A stretch of 58,559 bases of DNA from an uncultured Gammaproteobacteria bacterium. GTDB lineage: Bacteria > Pseudomonadota > Gammaproteobacteria > Pseudomonadales > Azotimanducaceae. How positions within the stretch are numbered: position 1 is the stretch's first letter; every line of letters starts with the position of its first letter. Made by a program: the position numbers and the translations under genes. The notes beneath the pieces were generated by a model that made no database searches, was not told where the DNA came from, and saw only the letters and a program-made list of their open reading frames with translations. Where the stretch lies: the NCBI GenBank assembly GCA_913045175.1, contig CAJWQG010000018.1, positions 1 through 58,559 of the forward strand, given 5' to 3'. Positions 18,690 to 27,921 of the stretch are shown in pieces.

Positions 18690-18795
18690 GTTCTCCTTGT
18701 CAGATGCATTTTCGATTGTCTCTTAATTAACTCCTGCGGAATCAATAGGCGACGCAGATGCGTTTTGCCTTCGGCAAAGCCACATCTAGCCGCAT
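18690..18795. other. Short intergenic stretch with nested hairpin
   Basis: Between the PhyH relic and the enoyl-CoA hydratase stop. Holds a small perfect stem TTTGCC/GGCAAA around a TTC loop (about 18764-18778). It is enclosed by AGATGCG (about 18757) and CGCATCT (about 18791) on the outside. It may stop transcription of the hydratase gene, although no U-run follows, so it would have to be Rho-dependent or simply an RNA 3' end structure. Confidence 0.4.
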
Positions 18796-19737
18796 CTAAT
18801 CGTTGGTGTACCCGTCTTTGCCAGGTCCGCTGTCTCCCTCGGCGCCCTCCTTGCTCGCAAGGGCTCTCTCTTTGGGCGCACTGTCGCGTTCGCCACGAAA
18901 GTCATTGAAGGGACCATCGCGCCACTCCAGCGCAGCCTTAAGTCCGCCTTCTGCTACATGACGGCGGAATTCACCCGCGGCAGGTCGATGCTTCGACATG
19001 GCCTCGATGTCTGTACCTACCATGAGTGCGGTACGAATACCCATGATTTCATACTGTCGTTTGACGGCTCGCTTGTTGTAGTTCAATTGATCGTTGTCGA
19101 TGTGGCCCAGGCGCTTGGCGAATTTCATCGTGAATTCGTCTAGATCTTCAGCATCAACTGCATAGTTTGCCCAGCCATAGGTCTCCATTTGTTCACCAGA
19201 GAACCAATCGCCGGTATAGGCAAATTCATGGGCTTTCGCCATCGGTAGATACCACGGAGCCCACATCATATCCATCGTTCCCATGGCCCGTACGGGTGGG
19301 TAACCGATTCGTGCATCTCGCGCCACGATGCGCATATCACACATGCTGGTAAGCTCGGTACCACCAGCGAGGCAGTACCCATGAACCTGTGCGATAACTG
19401 GCTTCGCAAGTTCCCAGATCATCCAATGGCCCATGAGTGCGTGTCGTGACCAGTCGTAATGTTGCGGATGCGTGGAACCGGTATCGGGCATTCCTGAACG
19501 ATGACTGACGTATTCGCTCTCTTCCGGTTGGGGTGCCAGGTCGTAGCCTGCCGAGAAAGCTCGGCCGTTCGCCTTGAGAATAATGACACCGATTTCCTGG
19601 TCGTATTCCGCCTCTTTCATGGCGTCGTAAACTTCGCCACGCAACGCATGACTCAGGGGATTCAGTTTTTCTGGGCGATTCAACGTGATGATGGCCACGC
19701 GTCCATCGGTCTCATAGGTAATATTGTTGTATTCCAC
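18796..19737 (-). CDS. Enoyl-CoA hydratase/isomerase family protein
   Basis: 313 residues from GTG 19737, with AAGGAG about ten bases upstream. Crotonase fold: 'VAIITLNRPEKLNPLSHAL', the CoA oxyanion segment 'NGRAFSAGYDLAPQ' and the second oxyanion glycine in 'QVHGYCLAGGTELTSMCDMRI'. The usual second catalytic Glu region is 'RIGYPPVRAMGTMD', so the exact reaction is unclear. A charged C-terminal tail of about 40 residues ('RGERDSAPKERALASKEG') is longer than in simple hydratases. It lies downstream of and on the same strand as nothing else, so it is probably monocistronic. Intact. Confidence 0.88.
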   Translation of the reverse strand: MEYNNITYETDGRVAIITLNRPEKLNPLSHALRGEVYDAMKEAEYDQEIGVIILKANGRAFSAGYDLAPQPEESEYVSHRSGMPDTGSTHPQHYDWSRHALMGHWMIWELAKPVIAQVHGYCLAGGTELTSMCDMRIVARDARIGYPPVRAMGTMDMMWAPWYLPMAKAHEFAYTGDWFSGEQMETYGWANYAVDAEDLDEFTMKFAKRLGHIDNDQLNYNKRAVKRQYEIMGIRTALMVGTDIEAMSKHRPAAGEFRRHVAEGGLKAALEWRDGPFNDFRGERDSAPKERALASKEGAEGDSGPGKDGYTND

Positions 19738-19861
19738 TTAGGGTGGCTCCTTTACTTGGTGAAAAACATAACTTTTGTGAATGTAGTATAGAACGTCAAT
19801 GATGACACGAACCAGTTGCCTGGTCACTCTGTTGGCAACAGTATCTATCCGGCGCACAATG

Positions 19862-19906
19862 TGTCCAACCATAATATGTCCAACCACAACGTCACCAACC
19901 ACAATG
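19862..19906 (+). repeat. Three tandem imperfect 15-bp repeats upstream of ggt
   Basis: Units TGTCCAACCATAATA, TGTCCAACCACAACG and TCACCAACCACAATG lie end to end, all sharing CCAACCAYAAY. They sit directly upstream of the gamma-glutamyltransferase ribosome-binding region, within the 179-bp divergent gap with the hydratase gene. They could be regulator sites (iterons) or a simple expansion; no protein is assigned. Confidence 0.75.
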
Positions 19907-19916
19907 GGGATATGAC

Positions 19917-21593
19917 ATGAAATTATCATTGCTGGCACTACTACTGTTGTCCTGTCAGGTATTCGCCGCTAGTCCCGAAGCGGTTTACGGAGAAAACGGC
20001 ATGGTGACTTCTCGGTCCGCTCTGGCATCGGAGGTTGGCGTTGAAATCATGCGGGGAGGCGGTAACGCAGTAGATGCTGCTGTGGCGACGGCATTTGCGC
20101 TTGCGGTGACATATCCTTCGGCGGGAAACATTGGCGGTGGAGGATTCGTTGTCGTTCGGTTGGTAACTGGCGAAGTGGTGACGCTTGATCATCGTGAAAG
20201 GGCACCGATGAGTGCATCCCGTGATATGTATCTCGACGATGAGGGCAATGTTGTTCAAGGCTTGTCTACCAGATCTCACAAAGCGGTGGGTGTGCCTGGC
20301 TCGGTAGATGGTCTGCTGACGTTGCTTGAGACGCATGGGACCCTGAATCGACGAAAAGTGATTCAGCCCGCAATAAACCTGGCGCGCAGAGGATTCCCGT
20401 TAACCTATGACCTGGCACGCCAGTTTGCTTCAGTCTTAACGAGAATGAATTCGTATCCGGCTTCTTTAGATAAGTTCTCCAATAGGGGAAAACCCTATTC
20501 ACCCGGTGATATATGGAAGCAGCCTGATCTTGCGAAAACGCTGCAAAGGATAATGTCGAGGGGGAGCTCAGGTTTCTATGATGGACCGGTTGGGGCGTTG
20601 ATCGTCGAAGAGATGCAACGGAATAACGGCAATATCGCTGCTGCTGATCTCGCGAATTATCGTTCAGTATGGCGCGACCCGGTTCAAGGCACATATCGCG
20701 GTTACGAAGTCTGGGGGATGGGCCCTCCCAGTTCGGGCGGTGTATTAGTTATTCAGATTCTTAACATGCTGGAGTCGTATGATCTTGGTGCCATGGGTTA
20801 TGGCAGTGGGGCGGTAATTCATCATATGGTGGAAGCTGAGCGTCGCGCCTATGCGGACCGTGCTGAGCACCTCGGAGATCCCGATCACTACGAAGTACCG
20901 ATTGCGATGTTAATTGACAAACAGTACGCGCGTGCACGTTTTGCAGATTTTGACCCTGATCTGGCTTCTGAGAGTAGCGACATTGATGCAGGGCAATGGG
21001 TTAAGGAGAGCCCTGAAACGACCCACTTTTCCGTTATGGACCGTGACGGGATGATGGTTTCCTTCACGACTACCCTCAACAGTGCGTACGGTAGCAAGAT
21101 CGTCGTGCCGGGAACGGGAATCCTCCTAAATAACGAAATGAACGACTTTTCGATCAAACAGAATACGCCTAATCAATTTCAGCTTATCGGTCGAGTCGCG
21201 AATGCAATAGAACCGGGGAAACGGATGTTGAGTTCCATGTCTCCAACCATCGTTACCAAAGATGGTGAGCCGTTCATGATTACCGGTTCACCGGGTGGTT
21301 CGACCATTATTACCACAGCGTTACAGGTTATTGTGAATGTGATTGATCATGGTATGGGTATAGGTGATGCAGTGTCTTTGCCTCGATTTCATCACCAATG
21401 GTTACCTGACCGAATTCTGCATGATGCGTTTGCGATATCTCCTGATACTCGAGTAAAGCTGAATGAAATGGGACATAGGAATATCGTCCAGTCGAGCAGA
21501 GGTATAGGAGACGCGAATTCCATTCTGTATCGCGATGGAACGATGCGTGGGATAAAGGACCCTCGCGGCGATGGCGCTGCGATTGGTTTTTGA
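19917..21593 (+). CDS. ggt: Gamma-glutamyltransferase
   Basis: 558 residues with a signal peptide ending near 'CQVFAASPEAVYGENG', so periplasmic. The N-terminal 'VEIMRGGGNAVDAAVATAFAL' and 'GGGGFVVV'-like 'GNIGGGGFVVVR' are standard. The autoprocessing site is 'ESPETTHFSVMDRDG' (nucleophile Thr near residue 368), and the small subunit has 'GTGILLNNEMNDFS' and 'ITGSPGGSTIITT'. It hydrolyses glutathione and gamma-glutamyl amides. Length typical, frame intact. The xni gene follows with overlap or a short gap, ending at a probable terminator. Confidence 0.95.
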   Translation: MKLSLLALLLLSCQVFAASPEAVYGENGMVTSRSALASEVGVEIMRGGGNAVDAAVATAFALAVTYPSAGNIGGGGFVVVRLVTGEVVTLDHRERAPMSASRDMYLDDEGNVVQGLSTRSHKAVGVPGSVDGLLTLLETHGTLNRRKVIQPAINLARRGFPLTYDLARQFASVLTRMNSYPASLDKFSNRGKPYSPGDIWKQPDLAKTLQRIMSRGSSGFYDGPVGALIVEEMQRNNGNIAAADLANYRSVWRDPVQGTYRGYEVWGMGPPSSGGVLVIQILNMLESYDLGAMGYGSGAVIHHMVEAERRAYADRAEHLGDPDHYEVPIAMLIDKQYARARFADFDPDLASESSDIDAGQWVKESPETTHFSVMDRDGMMVSFTTTLNSAYGSKIVVPGTGILLNNEMNDFSIKQNTPNQFQLIGRVANAIEPGKRMLSSMSPTIVTKDGEPFMITGSPGGSTIITTALQVIVNVIDHGMGIGDAVSLPRFHHQWLPDRILHDAFAISPDTRVKLNEMGHRNIVQSSRGIGDANSILYRDGTMRGIKDPRGDGAAIGF

Positions 21594-21616
21594 GCAATGA
21601 GAGCCTGCTTACCCTG

Positions 21617-22363
21617 ATGAAAGTACTGCTGATTGATGCCTTTAACCTGATACGAAGAATTTTCGAAGCTCGGTCAGATTCTGATCTCGAGTCTGTTGTC
21701 ACTGCGTCTACACAGTCATCTCAGCGCGCACTGCGTGAACACGAACCGTCACATGTCGTCATGGTGTTTGAAAAACATGACCGAACCTGGCGACATTTGC
21801 TTTACAGGGACTACAAAGCAAACAGGTCGCCGACACCGGAAGTTTTGCTGGGTGGAGTGGATGCGTTCGTTGCTGGTTTCAAAGAGATTGGTATCAACTC
21901 GTTCGCACTGGAAAGCTATGAAGCGGACGATGTGATAGCTACTTTCGCTGCGGGTGTGGCGCAAGCGGGTAATCAGGCGATCATTCTTTCGTCTGACAAA
22001 ATGTACTTACAGCTCCTTTCCAGGCACATCAGGGTTGCCAATCACTTTACTCATCAGTTTCTCGAGGAGAGCGACGTGGAACAGCGCTATGGGGTTGGTG
22101 TAGCGCAATTGAAGGATTATTGGTCTCTGGTGGGAGACAGCTCAAACAACATAAAGGGCGTGCCAGGTATTGGCCCTAAAACGGCAGTAACGCTACTAGG
22201 TCAGTACCATAGTCTCGATCGAATGTTGTCGGAACAGGGCGATGATAAAGTACTGAAGAAGGTACAGGAGAATGAGCATCTGGCGATTCGTTGTAAGCAG
22301 CTAGTTACACTAAAAACGGATGTGGGTCTCGGTACAAATCTTCGAAGCTTCAGGATGGGGTAA
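21617..22363 (+). CDS. xni: Flap endonuclease Xni (exonuclease IX family)
   Basis: 248 residues from ATG 21617 ('MKVLLIDAFNLIRRIFE'). An upstream start at 21590 is possible but adds nine unconserved residues. It carries the PIN/5'-3' exonuclease pattern: 'DAFNLIRRI', 'YRDYKANRSPTPE', 'YEADDVIATFA', 'LSSDKMYLQLL' (usual TDKD changed to SDKM), and the helix-hairpin 'GVPGIGPKTAVTLL'. The short Xni type lacks some acidic residues of the Pol I domain and acts as a structure-specific flap endonuclease. Probably cotranscribed with ggt. Intact. Confidence 0.88.
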   Translation: MKVLLIDAFNLIRRIFEARSDSDLESVVTASTQSSQRALREHEPSHVVMVFEKHDRTWRHLLYRDYKANRSPTPEVLLGGVDAFVAGFKEIGINSFALESYEADDVIATFAAGVAQAGNQAIILSSDKMYLQLLSRHIRVANHFTHQFLEESDVEQRYGVGVAQLKDYWSLVGDSSNNIKGVPGIGPKTAVTLLGQYHSLDRMLSEQGDDKVLKKVQENEHLAIRCKQLVTLKTDVGLGTNLRSFRMG

Positions 22364-22374
22364 ATGCGCAATAC

Positions 22375-22398
22375 ACAGGGTAAAATCCTGTTTTTTTT
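22375..22398 (+). terminator. Rho-independent terminator after xni
   Basis: Stem ACAGG/CCTGT (optionally extended by one G-T pair) with an A-rich loop, followed by seven Ts. It lies 11 bp after the xni stop and before the start of the phosphomannomutase gene, fitting an operon end. The short stem makes it moderate in strength. Confidence 0.6.
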
Positions 22399-22410
22399 GA
22401 AGGATTCAAA

Positions 22411-23766
22411 GTGACTGAACTTGCCTGCTTTAAAGCCTACGATCTACGCGGCCGAATACCCGATGAGTTAAACCCGGATATTGCCTATAGCGTGGGTAGA
22501 GCTTACGCGGAATTTCTGGAGCCTAGGAAAGTTGTGGTTGGTCATGATATTCGATTGTCGAGTCCTGAGATCTGTAACGCAGTGGTAGAAGGCCTGCTGG
22601 ACGCCGGCGCAAACGTGTATCACATCGGTGAGTGCGGTACCGAGGAAATTTACTTTGCCACCGCGCACTTTGAGATGGACGGCGGGATTATGGTCACCGC
22701 AAGTCACAATCCCAAGGGCTATAACGGTATGAAACTGGTGCGCGAAGACGCAAAGCCCATCAGCGGCGACACGGGGTTGGACGAGATTGAACAAATGGTC
22801 ATTGCGAATGACTTTAAGGGTTCACCTAACAGAGGTGTGATGGAATCTCTGGATCACCGGGATGCATATATACAATGTCTTTTAGGCTACGTAGATGGCA
22901 ATCAACTGGGGGAACTGCGCATCGTTGTGAATGCGGGAAACGGAGGCGCTGGCGCCGTCATTGACCGGTTGGAGTCATTCCTCCCGTGTGAGTTCATAAA
23001 GATTCATCATGAGGCAGATGGGGATTTCCCCAACGGAGTGCCGAATCCTCTTTTGCAGGAAAACCGTGGGCCGACTATCGATGCTATCAAGGAAAATCAG
23101 GCTGATTTGGGTATTGCATGGGATGGGGACTTCGACCGTTGCTTCTTTTTTGATGCGTCGGGCAGGTTTATCGAGGGTTACTATATTGTTGGCCTGTTGG
23201 CGCAGGCGTTTCTTGAGCAGGACCCGAATTGTAGCGTCGTGCATGATCCTCGTTTAACCTTGAACACGATCGATATCGTTAATGCGCATGGCGGACAAGC
23301 CATACAAAGCAAGACGGGGCATGCGTTCATCAAGGAGCGCATGCGTAGTGAGGGTTCAGTATATGGTGGCGAGATGAGCGCGCATCACTATTTTCGAGAT
23401 TTTTCGTACTGTGATAGTGGAATGGTACCCTGGTTGTTGGTTATTGGGCTGATGAAGCAGAAAGGAAAATCGCTAGCGGAACTGGTCGACGAGAGAATGA
23501 GAATGTATCCCGCGAGCGGCGAGATTAATAAGCATATCGATGACCCCGCGTCAGTCATTGAGTCGATTGAAACCTATTACGCGGAGACTGCTTTGGAGGT
23601 GGATCATACGGATGGGCTCAGTGTGACGTTTGATACCTGGCGTTTCAATGTGAGAATGTCCAACACAGAACCTGTGGTTCGTCTTAACGTGGAAAGTTGT
23701 GGTGACGAGGCACTGATGCGGTCGAAAACTGAAGAGTTATTGGCGCTAATGGGCACCGAGGGATAG
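22411..23766 (+). CDS. Phosphomannomutase/phosphoglucomutase
   Basis: 451 residues from GTG 22411, with GAAGGA upstream. Alpha-D-phosphohexomutase: phosphoserine loop 'GGIMVTASHNPKGYNGMKLV' (about residues 92-111), metal loop 'IAWDGDFDRCFFFD' (DGDxDR, about 237), sugar loop 'VYGGEMSAHHYFRDF' near 320, and phosphate loop 'RMSNTEPVVRLNVES' near the end. It interconverts mannose/glucose 1- and 6-phosphates for LPS or exopolysaccharide. Closest in layout to AlgC/ManB (CpsG). Intact. A small AGGGG-CTA-CCCCT hairpin at 23765-23777 lies between it and the convergent prc gene. Confidence 0.93.
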   Translation: MTELACFKAYDLRGRIPDELNPDIAYSVGRAYAEFLEPRKVVVGHDIRLSSPEICNAVVEGLLDAGANVYHIGECGTEEIYFATAHFEMDGGIMVTASHNPKGYNGMKLVREDAKPISGDTGLDEIEQMVIANDFKGSPNRGVMESLDHRDAYIQCLLGYVDGNQLGELRIVVNAGNGGAGAVIDRLESFLPCEFIKIHHEADGDFPNGVPNPLLQENRGPTIDAIKENQADLGIAWDGDFDRCFFFDASGRFIEGYYIVGLLAQAFLEQDPNCSVVHDPRLTLNTIDIVNAHGGQAIQSKTGHAFIKERMRSEGSVYGGEMSAHHYFRDFSYCDSGMVPWLLVIGLMKQKGKSLAELVDERMRMYPASGEINKHIDDPASVIESIETYYAETALEVDHTDGLSVTFDTWRFNVRMSNTEPVVRLNVESCGDEALMRSKTEELLALMGTEG

Positions 23767-23780
23767 GGGCTACCCCTCAA

Positions 23781-26021
23781 TTATCTCTTAGCCGTTGCTT
23801 TATGGTGCTGGGACGCGGATAGCTTTTGTAGCGTGATGAGGTCGACCAGGATTTTACCTGATTCAGAAATGAAAGCGTCAGGCGTGTAGGCTTCTTCATC
23901 TTCTTCTTCTTTGGTTGATTCCTCCTTCACCGGGACGATTACACTGTCGGAAACCGCGGTGGTAGCTATCTCATTTCCTTTGAGTGAGTCTTCTTCACCA
24001 GATTGAGTTTCTTCTGCGGTGGCAGATGGCACAGCAGCGGGAGTGGCTTCGGCAACGGATTGGTGATCTTGGTCTAGTTCGTCCAGCGAAGCAATTTCGT
24101 CCAAACCCTGTGATTTGCGCTTTTTGTTTTCCAATGCTAACCAGAATTGTTCGGTTTCGTCCTTCTCTTCGAGGCGAATTTTCTCGTTCAGGCTTCGCAT
24201 CTCAGAATTTGCCTGTCGTCGCTGGTATGCAATCGCCTCCTGTTCATAGATAAACGCCGGGTCAGTTTTTATCCGGGTCTCGTGCAAGTTGCGTAAATCA
24301 GGTATCAGCTGCCCGGTAAGAGATTTAGTTCGATATAGGGTTGCGCGAATGGTATCCCAGGGTAAAGGGTCATCCAATGCGCTTTCACCTATGGTTTCAG
24401 GATCAAAATTAGCGGGGTAAAGAATGTCAGGAATGATTCCTTTGTGCTGATTACTTTCGCCCGAAATTCGATAGAATTTCATTTGAGTAAGTTTCAACTG
24501 ACCTCGACTGAGTGGGACAATTGTTTGAACAGTACCCTTACCAAAGGTTCTGCTACCGATGATTACTCCCCTCTGATAATCCTGAATTGCCCCCGCGAAA
24601 ATTTCTGAGGCGGATGCACTGAGTCGATTAACCATGACTGCAAGGGGACCGTCGTACACCGTGCTAGGGTTTTTGTCTGAAAGTAGTTCTACTCGATTGC
24701 TTTTATAGCGAATCTGTACGATTGGACCCCGGTCGATAAACAGGCCCGTCATCTGCTTGGCTTCAGTTAACGAGCCACCTCCATTATTGCGTAGATCGAT
24801 AATGACACCCACGATGTTTTCTCTCTTTAAATCCTGCAATAACTTTCTAACATCGCGAGTTGTACTGCGATAATTTCTGTCGCCAGCCTGAAATGCTTTA
24901 AAGTCAGAATAAAATGCGGGGACGTCGATAACGCCAACCTTGTATGTTTGGCCAAATTGCTCAAGTTCAATCACCTCAGACTTGGCTGCCTGTTCCTCCA
25001 GCTTGACTGTGTTGCGTGTAATCTGAATGACTCTGGATTCGGAGGCCTCCAGACCCGATGGAATAATGTCGAGCCAGACCATCGTGTTTTTCTTACCTCG
25101 AATGAGCTGTACTACATCGGTGAGTCGCCATCCGATCACGTCAACTATTTCATCTTCGTTCTGGCCTACACCAATGATTTTGTCATTGGGTTCCAGCATT
25201 TTAGATTTGTCGGCCGGACCGGCTGGAACGAGGCTAACAACTTTGGTGAATTCTTCTTCCTGCTGCAGAACTGCGCCAATGCCTTCAAGAGACAGGCTCA
25301 TATTGATATTGAAGTTCTCCGTACTGCGAGGAGAGTAATACTGTGTATGTGGGTCATAGGTTTCTGTGAATGAATTGATATAGAGTTGATATACGTCCTC
25401 ACTTTTTGTTTGTCGTGTGAGTCCCAATCTGCTCTGATACCTCTTGGTCAACAGCTCCTGAATTCTCTCCGGTTCCTTTCCGGCAAGTTTTAGATTGAGA
25501 ACTGCATCCTTAATTCGTTTGCGCCAGGAAGCGTCTAATTCTTCTTCTGTAGTGGCCCAGGGATAGTCTCTTCGGTCAAGAAGGAGTTCCTCGTCCTTGC
25601 TGAAGTCAAGGTGATCAATTCCTGCTTCGAGGAATGCGATTACTTTCTCAAAACGTGATATGAGTCGATTGTGATACACATTCCAGATAACAAACGCCGG
25701 TTCGAGATCGCCCTTGACCAGCGCGTCGTCTATTTTGGTCCGGTACACTTCGAATGCGTCGATATCGCTCTGTAACAGGTATTGTTTTTGTGGATCCAGA
25801 TTTTCAAGGTACTTATCGAAGACCTTTTCCGAGAGTGAATCGTTCAAGGTGGCTTTGACGTAGTGCTTGCCCGCCAACTGGTCTACGATCTCCCGAGTGG
25901 TGTACGCATGTACCGGCATCGGTTCCAGCGGTTTTAGAATTCCTTCAGGTACATTGCCGTATATACCGAGCGATCCCAGCATCAAGCAGACACTGGTAAA
26001 TGCAACTACTACCGTTCTCAT
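23781..26021 (-). CDS. prc: Carboxy-terminal (tail-specific) protease Prc
   Basis: 746 residues with an N-terminal signal anchor, so periplasmic. PDZ domain from about residue 235 ('MSLSLEGIGAVLQQEEEFTKV'), then the S41 peptidase domain: 'GVIIDLRNNGGGSLTEA', catalytic Ser in 'NRLSASASEIFAGAIQDY' (about 465) and Lys in 'SRTFGKGTVQ'. A C-terminal DUF3340-type region follows. It degrades ssrA-like tagged periplasmic proteins and trims lipoproteins or cell-wall enzymes. The acidic, Ala/Glu-rich segment at about 650-720 is a low-complexity linker. Intact and full length. Confidence 0.95.
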   Translation of the reverse strand: MRTVVVAFTSVCLMLGSLGIYGNVPEGILKPLEPMPVHAYTTREIVDQLAGKHYVKATLNDSLSEKVFDKYLENLDPQKQYLLQSDIDAFEVYRTKIDDALVKGDLEPAFVIWNVYHNRLISRFEKVIAFLEAGIDHLDFSKDEELLLDRRDYPWATTEEELDASWRKRIKDAVLNLKLAGKEPERIQELLTKRYQSRLGLTRQTKSEDVYQLYINSFTETYDPHTQYYSPRSTENFNINMSLSLEGIGAVLQQEEEFTKVVSLVPAGPADKSKMLEPNDKIIGVGQNEDEIVDVIGWRLTDVVQLIRGKKNTMVWLDIIPSGLEASESRVIQITRNTVKLEEQAAKSEVIELEQFGQTYKVGVIDVPAFYSDFKAFQAGDRNYRSTTRDVRKLLQDLKRENIVGVIIDLRNNGGGSLTEAKQMTGLFIDRGPIVQIRYKSNRVELLSDKNPSTVYDGPLAVMVNRLSASASEIFAGAIQDYQRGVIIGSRTFGKGTVQTIVPLSRGQLKLTQMKFYRISGESNQHKGIIPDILYPANFDPETIGESALDDPLPWDTIRATLYRTKSLTGQLIPDLRNLHETRIKTDPAFIYEQEAIAYQRRQANSEMRSLNEKIRLEEKDETEQFWLALENKKRKSQGLDEIASLDELDQDHQSVAEATPAAVPSATAEETQSGEEDSLKGNEIATTAVSDSVIVPVKEESTKEEEDEEAYTPDAFISESGKILVDLITLQKLSASQHHKATAKR

Positions 26022-26216
26022 AAATGAAATCCTAATACGCGACGCCCCTGTGGGTCGAAACCTGGTTTACAGAATTAGTCCTTTGTGGTCAGGAACTAGT
26101 TTAGTTTTATGGCTCCAAATGAATCAAGAAGTTCCATCTATTCGGTAGCCCGGTGCTGACCAGTTGTACGGTGAGTATGCGATAATTGACTGCTTCTCCT
26201 TTCACAGCCCAATGTA

Positions 26217-26922
26217 ATGAAAAACTTTTTATTTATCAATTGCTTAGTTATTTTAATGGTCGCGGGACCGGTAGCAGCGAAAGAAACCCGTGAATCCGAT
26301 CCCGAGATGACGAAGGATCGTGGCTACTTCTTTGGATATTCTTTTGGTGCCATTCTGCAGAAAACGGGCAATATCGATGTCGACATTAAGGTGCTAATCG
26401 AGGGCCTGACAGACGCGCTGAGCGGAACCCCCCACAAAATGGATGCACGCGAAACGTGAGGTCGTTGTTAGAGAAATCAGGAAGCGAGAGCAAGAAAACA
26501 TTGCTGCAACCAAAGCAGCCCGAGACATGCTAAGTCAGAAGAATCTGGAGGCCGCTGAATCATTCCTGGCCAAAAACAAGAATAAGCAAGGTGTAACCAC
26601 CACGGCGTCGGGATTGCAGTATGAAGTTATTAATCCCGGGGAGGGGGCGAAACCAGGGGCAACGAGCACCGTATCGGTTCACTATACGGGCAAGTTTATC
26701 GGTGGTGTGACCTTCGACAGTTCGGTGAGTCGAGGTACTCCTTTGACGTTTAGTATAGATGGCGTTATCGCCGGCTGGATTGAGGGCCTTCAATTAATGT
26801 CAGTGGGGGCAAAGTATCGATTTTATCTTCATCCCAAGCTTGGCTATGGGGAGGGTGGACGGACTAATATTCCCCCTAATTCCTTGCTGATATTCGACGT
26901 TGAGTTGCTGGAGATTAGATAG
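26217..26922 (+). pseudogene. FKBP-type peptidyl-prolyl isomerase (FkpA/Mip-like), frameshifted
   Basis: Begins with a signal peptide (ending 'GPVAAKETRE') and the N-terminal dimerisation part ('DRGYFFGYSFGAILQKTG', 'IEGLTDALSG'). After 'KMDA' at about 26444 the frame stops at a TGA, while 'KREVVVREIRKREQENIAA' continues in another frame, one base displaced, into a complete FKBP domain: 'SVHYTGKFIGGVTFDSS', 'VIAGWIEGLQLMSVGAKYRF', 'IPPNSLLIFDVELLEI'. So a 1-bp insertion (or 2-bp loss) splits a periplasmic folding catalyst. The downstream piece could be translated from an internal ATG (26443), but it would lack the signal peptide and act only in the cytoplasm. Confidence 0.87.
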
Positions 26923-26926
26923 TCCG

Positions 26927-27196
26927 ATGAAACAGCTATTTACGGATCCTCTGTTCCGTCGTTTTGTCTCAGGAACGCTATTTGCTGCTACTTTCGTTTG
27001 GGTTGCGGTCTACTTTTTTAATGTCGATAAGCAAATTGTCACTACATTTTTTATCTTGTCTTTCATTTTTGTAGGATCGATGATCGTTGTTGGGTTGGTG
27101 TTAACACCTATAGTGATGCTGACAAGAAAGAAGAAGTCGCGATTTATCAAAAGCGTAGATGAGAAAGAGACTATGCAAAATCGCGAGGAAGAGTAG
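26927..27196 (+). CDS. Small two-helix membrane protein
   Basis: 89 residues from ATG 26927, with an upstream GGAG inside the end of the FKBP gene; an in-frame start at 26900 would overlap that gene. Two hydrophobic helices (about residues 10-30 and 38-62) and a basic, then acidic C-terminal tail ('RKKKSRFIKSVDEKE'). No recognised family. It is four bases after the FKBP reading frame and probably cotranscribed with it. Confidence 0.6.
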   Translation: MKQLFTDPLFRRFVSGTLFAATFVWVAVYFFNVDKQIVTTFFILSFIFVGSMIVVGLVLTPIVMLTRKKKSRFIKSVDEKETMQNREEE

Positions 27197-27286
27197 ATTT
27201 CCAAGTGTACAAATCGTGCTCTTGGCTATAATCTAAGTTACCTTTCCACACTAACTCATTGAAAAAAAATAGAAAGGACCTTGTTG

Positions 27287-27912
27287 ATGCTCAAGATCCA
27301 ATTCAAGGATGGACGTGCCGACCCTGCAGCGTTGGTAGAACCGGGAAAGACCATTGGGAACGGCGATGTTAATGACATCGTCGTAACGAGGATGGGGTTA
27401 CCGGTTTCCACGCTGATATCAAGGTAGAAGGCGGTCAGACAACCCTCACGGATATTCGTGGTGGCATGACGCTTAACAGTGATGCTCTCTCAGGGCCCAC
27501 GGTGTTGCGTGCAGGCGATAGTATTGTCATCCATGGCGTTGAGCTGGATGTTGTGGAAGACGAGGGCGAGGGTGGTTCGAAAACTCTCGTACTCTCAGGA
27601 ACCGCCCTAATGGAAGTTGGATCAGGGGCATGGTCGTTAGTAGCTGATTCGGGTCCCGAAAAGGGTCAGGTGATACCGATGGTTGATCGTATTGAAATTG
27701 GTCGCGCGTTGGAGTGCGATATTTCAATCCTGGAACCTGGCCTTTCGCGTAAGCATGCGGAACTCGAGCTTGATGGTGATCAGCTAATTTTGCGGGACCT
27801 GGGTTCTGTAAATGGCACCTTCGTCAATGACGAGAAGATTGACGAAGCGACGCTGAAAGATGGAGATCGAATGCAGTTTGAACGGATCAGGTTTATCGTC
27901 CGCGAGCCCTAG
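27287..27912 (+). pseudogene. Tandem FHA-domain protein, frameshifted
   Basis: ATG 27287 has AAGGA upstream. The first 30 or so codons ('MLKIQFKDGRADPAALVEPG', 'TIGNGDVNDIVV') are an FHA start. Near 27384 one base is missing, and the fold continues in another frame as 'NEDGVTGFHADIKVEGG' and 'LTDIRGGMTLN'. The second, complete FHA domain lies at about 27640-27912: 'RIEIGRALECDISILEPGLS', 'RKHAELELD', 'LRDLGSVNGTFVND' (the R, S/H and N/G phosphothreonine-binding signature). FHA domains bind phosphothreonine peptides. An internal ATG at about 27466 could yield the second domain alone, which has every key residue. Confidence 0.82.
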
Positions 27913-27921
27913 ATTGTCCGC

